Of a DNA stretch of 64,000 nt, positions 43,166 through 50,563 are shown in pieces. Below the pieces are notes generated by a model that saw only the letters and a program-made list of their open reading frames with translations, was not told where the DNA came from and did no database searches. Within the stretch, counting starts at the first letter, position 1; every line of letters starts with the position of its first letter. Source of the DNA: Sulfuricurvum sp. (GTDB taxonomy: Bacteria; Campylobacterota; Campylobacteria; Campylobacterales; Sulfurimonadaceae); assembly GCA_028710885.1 (NCBI GenBank), contig JAQTTG010000005.1, positions 130,443 to 194,442 on the forward strand, written 5' to 3'. The translations under genes and the position numbers were made by a program.

Positions 43166-45427
43166 ATGAACGAGAGCAAAGATTTTTTACGTACCATCGT
43201 CGAAGAAGATATAAAAGCACACAAATATAACGAAGTCGTGACACGCTTCCCCCCTGAGCCAAACGGCTTCCCCCACATCGGACACGCCAAATCGATCGCG
43301 ATCAACTTCGGTATCGCGCGCGACTACAACGGTCACTGTAACCTGCGTATGGATGATACCAACCCCACAACCGAAGATACCCGCTACGTCGAAGCACTCA
43401 AAGACGCCGTTGAATGGCTGGGATTCAAATGGGAGGGGAATGTTCGCTACACCTCAGATTATTTCCCTGAACTCTATGAATACGCAAAACAGCTCATCAA
43501 AATGGGCAAAGCCTACGTCGACAGCCTCACGGAAGAAGAGATCCGCGAATATCGCGGAACTGTGACCGAACCGGGTCGCCGAAGCGTCTATGCCGAGCGC
43601 AGTGTCGAAGAAAACCTCGATCTGCTGGAGCGGATGAAAAACGGCGAGTTCAAAGACGGTGAGCACGTTCTCCGTGCGAAAATCGACATGAGCGCGGCGA
43701 ATATGAAGATGCGCGATCCATTGCTGTACCGCATCCGTCATGCCCACCACTACCGCACGGGCGATGCGTGGAATATCTACCCGATGTACGATTTTGGTCA
43801 CTGTCTCTCCGACTACATCGAGGGGGTTTCCCACTCGATCTGTACGCTCGAATTTGAAAACAACCGCGACATCTACGACTGGGTGCTCGATACACTGGGG
43901 CTGACATCACCGCGCCCGTATCAGCACGAGTTCGCACGCTTGGGGATCAACTATACCGTCATGAGCAAACGAAAGCTCCTCGAACTGGTCAATGAAAACT
44001 ACGTCAGCGGCTGGGATGATCCTAGGATGCCGACCATCGCAGGGTTGCGCAGAAGAGGGTACACCCCTGAGTCGATCTTGAACTTCTGTCATCAAATCGG
44101 TATCGCCAAAGCCAACTCGATGGTCGATGTCGCACAGCTCGAATTTTGTATCCGTGACGATCTGAACACCAAAGTGCCGCGCGTCATGTGTGTCCTCGAT
44201 CCGCTCAAAGTGACGATCGAAAATTACGAAGGCTCTGAAGAACTCGACGCTTCGTATTACCCTGAGGATGTACCCAAAGAGGGTTCACGTAAACTGCCGT
44301 TTTCCCGTGAAATCTACATCGAGCGCGACGATTTCAGCGAGAATCCTCCTGCGGGCTTTTACCGTCTCACACCGGAACAACCTGTTCGGCTCAAACACGC
44401 CTATATCATCACCTGCAAAGAGGTGATCAAGGATGCACAGGGCAACATCACCGAGATCATCGCAACGTACTATCCTGAGTCAAAAAGCGGTTCGGATACG
44501 AGCGGTATCAAGGTCAAAAGTGCGATCCAATGGGTTGATGCCCATAGTGCCAAAACCGCCGAAGTACGACTCTATGATCGTCTCTACACCTGTGAAGCAC
44601 CGGAGGGGATCGAAGATCTCAATCCCGACTCGCTCCACGTGATCAAAAACGCCCTCGTAGAACCGGCTCTCATCACTGAAAAACCCGATGTGCGCTTCCA
44701 GTTCGAGCGACAGGGGTATTTTTATGCCGATCCGATCGACTACACCGACGAAGCACCGGTATTTAACAAAATCGTAGGACTCAAAGACTCGTGGAACAAA
44801 AAAGCCAAAGAGGGAGATGCGCCGGCTAAAAATGAGCGCAAAGCGGCAGAGAAAAAAGTACAGATCATCGGTGAAGTCTCACCGATGAGTGAAGCGGAAC
44901 AAGCACGATATGAGCAATATACCGGTGAACTTAAACTGGGGAACGAAGTGGCGAACACCCTCTCGCGGGATGAGAAACTCTCCGCGTTCTTTGAAACGGC
45001 GCTCTCTGTTCATAACAGTCCCGTAACATTAGCGAATATCGTCTCCAACGAAGTAGCCCGTGAGTTGAAAGAAAAAGATGCAGGAGAGTTGAAATTCAGC
45101 CCTGCACAGATCGCCGAACTGGTCAAAATGATCGATGAGGAGATCATCTCCAACAAAATCGCCAAACAGGTATTTGAAGAGATGGTTACAAGCGGTGAAA
45201 ATCCTGCTGTAATCGTCGAAGCGCAGGGGTTGGTACAGATCAGCGATCCGTCGCTCATCCTACCGATTATCGATGACGTGATGGCGAAAAATCCCGATAA
45301 TGTCGAAAAATACAGAGCGGGTAATACGAAACTGTTCGGCTTTTTTGTCGGGCAGGTGCTTAAAGCGACCGGAGGAAAAGCAAATCCTCAGGTCGTCAAT
45401 GATCTCGTAACGCAGAAGTTACAATAA
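43166..45427 (+). CDS. glnS: Glutamine--tRNA ligase with C-terminal YqeY/GatB-like domain
   Basis: A 753-residue class I synthetase that charges tRNA-Gln. HIGH is at 37-40 (PHIGHAKS) and the KMSKS-type loop reads VMSKRKL. The first 550 residues are GlnRS: NLRMDDTNPTTEDTRYVEAL, the anticodon-binding beta barrels and PADPIDYT-type tail. Residues about 600-753 add a GatB/YqeY tRNA-binding domain (LSRDEKLSAFFETALSVHNS, then EIISNKIAKQVFEEM), as in Deinococcus GlnRS. Helicobacter and Campylobacter lack GlnRS and use GatCAB, so this gene may be transferred; its codons look richer in G+C than its neighbours. Confidence 0.93.
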   Translation: MNESKDFLRTIVEEDIKAHKYNEVVTRFPPEPNGFPHIGHAKSIAINFGIARDYNGHCNLRMDDTNPTTEDTRYVEALKDAVEWLGFKWEGNVRYTSDYFPELYEYAKQLIKMGKAYVDSLTEEEIREYRGTVTEPGRRSVYAERSVEENLDLLERMKNGEFKDGEHVLRAKIDMSAANMKMRDPLLYRIRHAHHYRTGDAWNIYPMYDFGHCLSDYIEGVSHSICTLEFENNRDIYDWVLDTLGLTSPRPYQHEFARLGINYTVMSKRKLLELVNENYVSGWDDPRMPTIAGLRRRGYTPESILNFCHQIGIAKANSMVDVAQLEFCIRDDLNTKVPRVMCVLDPLKVTIENYEGSEELDASYYPEDVPKEGSRKLPFSREIYIERDDFSENPPAGFYRLTPEQPVRLKHAYIITCKEVIKDAQGNITEIIATYYPESKSGSDTSGIKVKSAIQWVDAHSAKTAEVRLYDRLYTCEAPEGIEDLNPDSLHVIKNALVEPALITEKPDVRFQFERQGYFYADPIDYTDEAPVFNKIVGLKDSWNKKAKEGDAPAKNERKAAEKKVQIIGEVSPMSEAEQARYEQYTGELKLGNEVANTLSRDEKLSAFFETALSVHNSPVTLANIVSNEVARELKEKDAGELKFSPAQIAELVKMIDEEIISNKIAKQVFEEMVTSGENPAVIVEAQGLVQISDPSLILPIIDDVMAKNPDNVEKYRAGNTKLFGFFVGQVLKATGGKANPQVVNDLVTQKLQ

Positions 45428-45475
45428 ATAGAACAAAGTAGTATAATTTCTAAATCATGGATCGAGGAGGGCATT

Positions 45476-45769
45476 ATGATCACCAAACTGAAAATTCTCG
45501 CTTTTCTGTCGGATCATAAAGAGACGATGAACGAGCGTTTTGGCGTAACGCAGATTGGATTATTCGGCAGTTACGCACGAGATGAAGCAAATGAAGAGAG
45601 CGATGTGGATATTGCCGTCGAGATCGATGCTCCCAACAAATTTAGAAGTTTTTTTGGACTAAAACACTATTTGGAAACCAACCTCTATCCTAAAATTGAC
45701 CTCGGAATCGAAAGCACCCTCAAACCTATCGCTAAAGAGTTCGTGAGCAAAGAGATCATTTATGTCTAA
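45476..45769 (+). CDS. MntA-type minimal nucleotidyltransferase (antitoxin)
   Basis: A 97-residue MNT-domain protein with the active-site pattern GLFGSYARDEANEESDVDIAVE (Gly31-Ser32, Asp43 and Asp45). In HepT/MntA (type VII) systems such an enzyme adds AMP to the HepT toxin and thereby neutralises it. The ATG follows GAGGAGG. The next start codon overlaps its stop (ATGTCTAA), the usual mntA-hepT arrangement, but that partner is broken by a repeat element, so this antitoxin now seems orphaned. Confidence 0.85.
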   Translation: MITKLKILAFLSDHKETMNERFGVTQIGLFGSYARDEANEESDVDIAVEIDAPNKFRSFFGLKHYLETNLYPKIDLGIESTLKPIAKEFVSKEIIYV

Positions 45770-45818
45770 ACGCGATTATTATCTCTATGTCAGCGATCCG
45801 CTCGTTCCCACTTTCTAA
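45762..45818 (+). pseudogene. Truncated HepT-like toxin gene
   Basis: The frame opens MSKRDYYLYVSD, a normal HepT/DUF86 beginning, overlaps the MntA-like stop by 8 bases and ends after 18 residues inside a palindromic repeat. HepT proteins usually have about 115-140 residues, and no continuation is seen in any frame downstream. I therefore read it as a gene remnant destroyed by deletion or by insertion of the repeat. Confidence 0.65.
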
Positions 45819-45880
45819 GTGGGAATGCATATAATTGAATGATAGCTATACACTCCCACTCAGGAGAGTGGGAGCGAGGG
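45799..45880. repeat. REPIN-like pair of inverted REP hairpins
   Basis: Hairpin 1 has arms TTCCCACTT/AAGTGGGAA with a 3-base loop (45805-45825). Hairpin 2 has arms CTCCCACTC/GAGTGGGAG with a 4-base loop (45853-45874). Each is flanked outside by CTCG-type sequence and inside by TG-pyrimidine-ATA; reversing the second aligns it with the first over about 30 bases with few differences. Two REP units in inverted orientation are the mark of a REPIN, mobilised in trans by a RAYT transposase. No RAYT gene is in the window. Confidence 0.7.
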
Positions 45881-45881
45881 A

Positions 45882-45936
45882 AAAGAGTTTGTGAGTAAAG
45901 AAATTATTTATGTCTAAAAAATTATTGAAGGTTTAA
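45882..45936 (+). pseudogene. Remnant of a second MntA-HepT junction
   Basis: Bases 45882-45918 repeat 45734-45770 with 4 differences in 37. Both encode KEFVSKEIIYV, a stop and an overlapping MSK start, and all four changes are synonymous. The second MSK frame ends after eight residues. This is the 3' tip of a former second nucleotidyltransferase gene that evolved under selection before loss. Confidence 0.68.
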
Positions 45937-45937
45937 A

Positions 45938-46606
45938 ATGAAAATACTTTTTAGCGCGATTGTAATGATTGTATTAAGTTGTAATATTATAGCTGATAAT
46001 AACATATCTACTAAAAATATTGAATCCGCTAAATACAGTATTCAAGAACACGGAAGCAAGACAAACTCATTTACTGTTCAGTCTCTTCCTGTAATGAAAA
46101 TTGAGGTTACTCAGCCCGTAAACTGGTATTTGATTTTATTACCAATAACTACAATAGTCATTGTTATTGCAGGATTTTTGATTACACTTACGCAAATAAT
46201 AAGAAAGTCTGAAGAATCGATACGAACATCGAAGATGGAAGTACTATCAAAAAACCGTCAAGCTTGGATTAATACCCTTAGAGATGATATTTCAAATTTT
46301 ATCGGTCAGGTAGATTTTGTACAAAAAAATGTATCGCTACATTATAAAGAGGACTCAACTGAAGCTGAGAAGGTTACTGCCAAGGAAGTGATTTTAGGGG
46401 CTAATAAAATGAGAGAACAAAAGTCAAAAATAGAATTACTTATTAACCCAAATGAAGAAAAACATATTAAGTTGGTTACATTATTAGAACTGACGATAGA
46501 TAATTTACAAAAAAGAATAAATAACGATATCAATATTAAAAATATTACTATTTTGGCACAAGAAATATTGAAAGAAGAATGGACAAGAGTGAAAAGGGGA
46601 GATTAA
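45938..46606 (+). CDS. Hypothetical single-pass membrane protein
   Basis: A 222-residue protein with a hydrophobic N-terminus (FSAIVMIVLSCNIIA, likely a signal peptide), a short external part, a strong transmembrane helix (about 63-88, LILLPITTIVIVIAGFLITL) and a cytoplasmic helical tail containing SKNRQAWINTLRDDISNFIG. I do not recognise the family. It is AT-rich beside GC-richer neighbours and follows the toxin-antitoxin scar, so it is probably acquired. It converges with clpX, 20 bases apart. Confidence 0.72.
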   Translation: MKILFSAIVMIVLSCNIIADNNISTKNIESAKYSIQEHGSKTNSFTVQSLPVMKIEVTQPVNWYLILLPITTIVIVIAGFLITLTQIIRKSEESIRTSKMEVLSKNRQAWINTLRDDISNFIGQVDFVQKNVSLHYKEDSTEAEKVTAKEVILGANKMREQKSKIELLINPNEEKHIKLVTLLELTIDNLQKRINNDINIKNITILAQEILKEEWTRVKRGD

Positions 46607-46626
46607 TTAAAGATATCCTTGAAGCC

Positions 46627-47841
46627 TCACGCTTCCGCGTGTTCTTCTTTGTAGGTATAGATAGGCTCTTTTTCAGGGTCTTCGATGACCGCTTCCGTGA
46701 TTGTGACACTCGCGATGGATTTGTTCGACGGACAGCTAAATTGCAGCGGCAACATCGCTTCCTCGATAATTCCGCGTAATCCGCGCGCACCGACACCGCG
46801 ATCGATCGCTTTTTGCGCGACCGCCTCGAGCGCTTTTTGCTCAAAATTCAACTCAATCCCGTCCATATCAAACATTGCCTGAAACTGTTTGATCAGAGCA
46901 TTGTCCGGCTCGCTAAGGATTTGGATCATTTGATCTTTGGTGAGTTCGCCCAGCTGTGCCACGACGGGGATACGACCGATAAACTCAGGGATCATTCCGT
47001 AATGCACGAGTGCTTTGGCATCGATCTTTTTCGGTTTGGCAGATTTGTCGGTAGTACTTTTGCTGAAGCCCACTTTGTTAGTTTTTTTGGTGTGGGTGTC
47101 GGGTACGAGACCGACAAATGCTCCCCCGCAGACGAAGAGGACGTGAGAGGTGTTAAAGAGCACCGTTTCGGTGGTAGAGTTTTTACGGCTCCCTTTGACC
47201 GGAACATACACTTCGGCACCCTCTAGGATTTTGAGTAACCCTTGCTGTACTCCCTCACCGGAAACGTCACGTCCCATGGTTGAACTCTCACCTTTGCGGG
47301 CGATTTTATCCACTTCGTCGATGTAGATGATACCGCGCTGTGCGAGGTCGATGTCGTAGTTGGCGGCGGCGAGGAGGCGGCTGAGGATGCTCTCGACGTC
47401 TTCACCCACATAACCCGCTTCGGTGAGGGCGGTGGCATCGGCAACGGCAAACGGTACCTGCATGATCTTGGAGAGCGATTTGGCAAGCAATGTTTTTCCG
47501 CTCCCTGTCGGCCCTACGAGCATAATGTTGCTTTTTTCGAGTTCGACATTGTTATAGACCGGATTTTCGATCCGTTTGTAATGGTTATAGAGGGCGACGG
47601 CGAGCACTTTTTTCGCATCTTCTTGCCCGATAATGTATTTGTTCAAAAACTCGACGATTTTCACAGGTGTCGGGAGCTGCTGCTGCATGGCGGAGCGCTG
47701 TTCGTAGCGAACCTCTTTTTGGAGAATACTAGAGCAGGTAGTGATACACTCATTACAGATATGGGTCGTCTCCGAAGAGAACATTTTTTTAACTTCGCTT
47801 TGCTTTCGACCGCAAAATGAGCAGGTTTTTTCTGTACTCAT
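46627..47841 (-). CDS. clpX: ATP-dependent Clp protease ATP-binding subunit ClpX
   Basis: A 404-residue AAA+ unfoldase. The N-terminal zinc domain has Cys7, Cys10, Cys29 and Cys32. Walker A is GPTGSGKT (110-117), pore loop GYVGED (143-148), Walker [10 protein letters not shown] (171-179) and the sensor/arginine-finger region includes [13 protein letters not shown]. It feeds unfolded substrates to ClpP, whose gene lies immediately upstream with a one-base overlap (TAATG). Its position at the end of a run containing nif-associated genes recalls the nif-linked ClpX2 of Azotobacter vinelandii, which limits NifB and NifEN levels. Whether another clpX exists elsewhere in this genome is unknown. Confidence 0.95.
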   Translation of the reverse strand: MSTEKTCSFCGRKQSEVKKMFSSETTHICNECITTCSSILQKEVRYEQRSAMQQQLPTPVKIVEFLNKYIIGQEDAKKVLAVALYNHYKRIENPVYNNVELEKSNIMLVGPTGSGKTLLAKSLSKIMQVPFAVADATALTEAGYVGEDVESILSRLLAAANYDIDLAQRGIIYIDEVDKIARKGESSTMGRDVSGEGVQQGLLKILEGAEVYVPVKGSRKNSTTETVLFNTSHVLFVCGGAFVGLVPDTHTKKTNKVGFSKSTTDKSAKPKKIDAKALVHYGMIPEFIGRIPVVAQLGELTKDQMIQILSEPDNALIKQFQAMFDMDGIELNFEQKALEAVAQKAIDRGVGARGLRGIIEEAMLPLQFSCPSNKSIASVTITEAVIEDPEKEPIYTYKEEHAEA

Positions 47842-48437
47842 TAGACATCCTTCGGGCTGAATTTGGTGAGGATTGTATCGGCGAGACCGAATGCGATCGC
47901 CTCAGAGGCTTCCATGTAGTTGTCGCGATCCGACTCTTTTTCGATCACTTTGACACTCTTTCCCGTTGCCTCGGCGAGGATCACATACAAACGGCGTTTG
48001 AGGTTGAGGATGTGTTTGGTGTGGATCTCAATGTCGCTCGCCTGACCCGAATATCCCCCCAGAGGCTGATGGATCATCACTTCGGCATTCGGGAGCATAT
48101 AACGGTTCCCTTTTTCTCCGCAGGTAAACAGCACTGCCGCCATCGATGCGACCAGCCCCATCGCATAGGTATGGACCGGTGCATTGATGAGTTTCATCGT
48201 ATCTAAAATAGCAAGACCTGCCATGACTGAACCGCCGGGTGAACTAATGTACATGTGGATCGGCTCTTCAGAATCCATCGCTTCGAGATACAGCAGCTGA
48301 GAGACGATAACCCCCATCATATGATCATCAATCGCTTCAGTGATAACGATGACACGGTCTCCGAGGAGTTTGGAAAAGAGATCGAAATAACGCTCTCCGC
48401 GCGGTGAAACATCTTTTACGGTTGGAATATAAGGCAT
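47841..48437 (-). CDS. clpP: ATP-dependent Clp protease proteolytic subunit ClpP
   Basis: A 198-residue serine peptidase. The catalytic triad is Ser98 (GLVASMAAVL), His123 (MIHQPLGGYSG) and Asp172 (SDRDNYM), with the ISSPGGSVMAG oxyanion segment. It assembles as a double heptamer with ClpX. The start is 12 bases after the SIR2-like stop codon, with AAAGGAGAAT before the ATG, so it is very likely in the same transcript as the SIR2-like, Tpx-like and NifX-like genes. Confidence 0.95.
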   Translation of the reverse strand: MPYIPTVKDVSPRGERYFDLFSKLLGDRVIVITEAIDDHMMGVIVSQLLYLEAMDSEEPIHMYISSPGGSVMAGLAILDTMKLINAPVHTYAMGLVASMAAVLFTCGEKGNRYMLPNAEVMIHQPLGGYSGQASDIEIHTKHILNLKRRLYVILAEATGKSVKVIEKESDRDNYMEASEAIAFGLADTILTKFSPKDV

Positions 48438-48449
48438 GATATTCTCCTT

Positions 48450-49280
48450 TTATACAAATGCTTTGATGAATTCTGGAAGTGACATAGGAATCACTTCGAG
48501 GTTGTGTTTCTCGATGAACTTTTTCTCTTTTTTACCCAGCTCTTTATCCGTGATGACGTAGCCACCTTCGAGATCGAGGCTGAGTTCGTTGGCAACCATG
48601 CGATCAGTATCACGGTCAAATGATGTCCCTAAAAAGAGATATTTTTTCGCTTTACGATACGTTTTTAGGATTTTTGGTACGGCAAATCCGCTCATCGCCT
48701 CGGTGAGCCAGTCGACGTAGTCAGCATCAGATATGACAAATGTAGGGTTTGGCAATGGTGATCCCATTGGTTTAAATAGAATTTTTTCGGCAGTTTCAAG
48801 CACTTCGTCTTCTACCAAAAAGTATTTTTGGTTTTCGACGTCGTATTCGTATACTTCATAACGGTTGAGATCGCCCATAATACGAGATTTTCCAATAATA
48901 AGACAGTGTGGCGTGTAGGCGAGAAGCTCTTGGAATTTCGTATCACGGTTAGTATCAATGATATAACGCGGTGACATGTCTACGAGTGCTTTATGCATCG
49001 GTGTAGGATCGAATGGTTTGGTGTAGATATGGTTGATAAGCTGTGTCATATACTCCACACCGCGGCGTTGTTCTAAATGCATAGCTGCACGGGAATATTC
49101 AAACATCAGTCTGGGAGTCATGGCTCGACCGTTGTTCATTGCTAAAATAAAAGAATCGCTGTCAAATGGTACGATTTCGCCCTCTTTGGTAGTAATTCCC
49201 TCAAATACACCCAAACCGAAGTAGGGAATCGTGGTCTGGTTACGTAACTCTTTTTTAACTGTCTCTATTATTGTGTCCAT
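48450..49280 (-). CDS. SIR2-like domain protein in the nif region
   Basis: The ATG at 49280 has a good AAGGGA site and gives 276 residues; an upstream ATG at 49319 has none. The sequence has the SIR2-like pattern: PYFGLGVFEGI near the start, DTNRDTKFQELL, the FKPMGSPLPNPTFVISDADY segment and a late FLGTSFDRDTDRMVANEL. SIR2 folds bind NAD and act as deacylases or NADases. Members of this subgroup occur near nif genes in several diazotrophs, as far as I recall, but their role is not established. Clp genes follow directly. Confidence 0.72.
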   Translation of the reverse strand: MDTIIETVKKELRNQTTIPYFGLGVFEGITTKEGEIVPFDSDSFILAMNNGRAMTPRLMFEYSRAAMHLEQRRGVEYMTQLINHIYTKPFDPTPMHKALVDMSPRYIIDTNRDTKFQELLAYTPHCLIIGKSRIMGDLNRYEVYEYDVENQKYFLVEDEVLETAEKILFKPMGSPLPNPTFVISDADYVDWLTEAMSGFAVPKILKTYRKAKKYLFLGTSFDRDTDRMVANELSLDLEGGYVITDKELGKKEKKFIEKHNLEVIPMSLPEFIKAFV

Positions 49281-49400
49281 CGTAATCCCTTGTGGAGCTC
49301 TTTGGATAGAATCTTGCATTTTGTGTTCTTGTAATAAATAGGAGAAAAAATATCCTATTTGTCTGATTTTTTACCTGTTGAGTAAAAGGGGACAAAAATG

Positions 49401-49907
49401 TCATCCGTGGCACCCTTTACCCGTATAACAGTTGTTTGCAGCGGCTATTTTTACGATCATTTTATCGATATTGAATGGTTCATCGAGGTTGCTCAAAATT
49501 TCGTTGTAAAACACTGCGCCATCTTTTGAAATAACGAAAAAAGATTTTGCAAGCTCTTTATTGGATAGGCGAACCCCGTAATAATCACCAAAGGCTTCAT
49601 CATAATCATAACCGCTTAACCACTCTTCGAGAACGGGTAAAGTATGTTGGTTGTTGGCAACAATAAGTGCTTTGGTAATTCCTCCCAATGCATTTAATGA
49701 GAGGAGGGTATTAATTTCTTGTATTTGAGCGATGAGGGCTTCATTGATAAACGCTACACAAATGAGGAGCTGTGTAGCACCATTTTGACCTCCGATACAA
49801 AATGTCTCTTCGGCACTATTTTTTAGATTGATACGTTCTGACGCATAACCAATGTCGAGCGGCATATCATCGAGGACTAAAGTCGTAGTATTGTGTATGA
49901 TTTGCAT
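49401..49907 (-). CDS. Tpx-like thioredoxin-fold protein lacking the peroxidatic Cys
   Basis: A 168-residue protein with the thiol peroxidase (Tpx) framework: GGQNGATQLLICVAFINEAL in place of the SxDTPVCxxQ loop, then FGDYYGVRLSNKELAKSFFV and VISKDGAVFYNEIL. The catalytic and resolving cysteines are replaced (the VCDAQ position reads LIAQ). A new Cys pair occurs in the last residues (NNCYTGKGCHG). It is thus probably not a peroxidase; a scaffold, metal or redox-partner role is possible. It sits between NifX-like and SIR2-like genes on one strand. Confidence 0.65.
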   Translation of the reverse strand: MQIIHNTTTLVLDDMPLDIGYASERINLKNSAEETFCIGGQNGATQLLICVAFINEALIAQIQEINTLLSLNALGGITKALIVANNQHTLPVLEEWLSGYDYDEAFGDYYGVRLSNKELAKSFFVISKDGAVFYNEILSNLDEPFNIDKMIVKIAAANNCYTGKGCHG

Positions 49908-49971
49908 GAGAGATTCCTTGTCGCGCTGTTACTCAATAGAATGCATTTAGCGTTCTTAACAGACAAAAATG

Positions 49972-50415
49972 TTACGCGACAGGGTGGACGTATTGGAGAT
50001 GTTCGGCTATTTCCGTTCCAATAACAAAATGGTTTATAACCTCTTCAGCAGTTTTAAGAAAGGGCGGTATTTTATGGATCTTGATGCCGACATTACGCAT
50101 CGCATAAAGTGTATTGAGGCAGTACAAATCGACAATTATGTAGTCACATTTGCCGATCACTTCTAAAAGGGCATAATGTTCGCTGATATGATGCGGATCT
50201 TTTGATAAATCAAGTTCGCATTCACATGCTTTCATTCTTGGATCGCGCACCATTTCACCTTCGTGCTTTTCCCATGGATTTAAGCGTGTATCAACATAAC
50301 GGTAACGGATATCTCTGCGCTCACCTACGACCTCATATATCGCAAACATTGTCGCACTGCATGGATTATTATGATAAACACGCATCATCGCATCCATCGG
50401 TATGGCTACCAACAT
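49972..50415 (-). CDS. NifX/NafY-like FeMo-cofactor carrier-family protein
   Basis: A 147-residue protein whose start (MLVAIPMDAMMRVYHNNPCS, then FAIYEVVG) and the later YALLEVIGKCDYIIVDLYCL resemble the Nitro_FeMo-Co fold of NifX, NafY and the NifB C-terminus. These bind NifB-co or FeMo-co and ferry it between maturation proteins. Cysteines in KACECELDL and GKCDYI may be metal ligands. AATAGGAGCTCTTT precedes the ATG. It is the first gene of the leftward run to clpX, and a sigma54-like promoter lies just upstream on the minus strand. Confidence 0.72.
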   Translation of the reverse strand: MLVAIPMDAMMRVYHNNPCSATMFAIYEVVGERRDIRYRYVDTRLNPWEKHEGEMVRDPRMKACECELDLSKDPHHISEHYALLEVIGKCDYIIVDLYCLNTLYAMRNVGIKIHKIPPFLKTAEEVINHFVIGTEIAEHLQYVHPVA

Positions 50416-50430
50416 AAAGAGCTCCTATTA

Positions 50431-50460
50431 TTTGGAACAAACAATGCATTTTTTATTCTG
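50431..50460. promoter_or_regulatory. Overlapping divergent sigma54-like promoters
   Basis: Plus strand: TTGGAAC-AAACA-ATGCAT (50432-50449), with GG and GC 12 bases apart as in -24/-12 promoters, pointing to the FIST gene. Minus strand: CAGAAT-AAAAA-ATGCAT (50460-50444), with the same spacing but AG for GG, pointing to the NifX-like gene. Both share the ATGCAT palindrome. The motif matches those before nifB and nifH. Confidence 0.55.
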
Positions 50461-50563
50461 TAATAAATTCGTTATGTATGCATGATAATATAAATGGTAC
50501 AATATTAGTGTATAACGGATTAAGTATGAAAAAAACCATTTTGTCTAAAATACTGGAAGTAAA

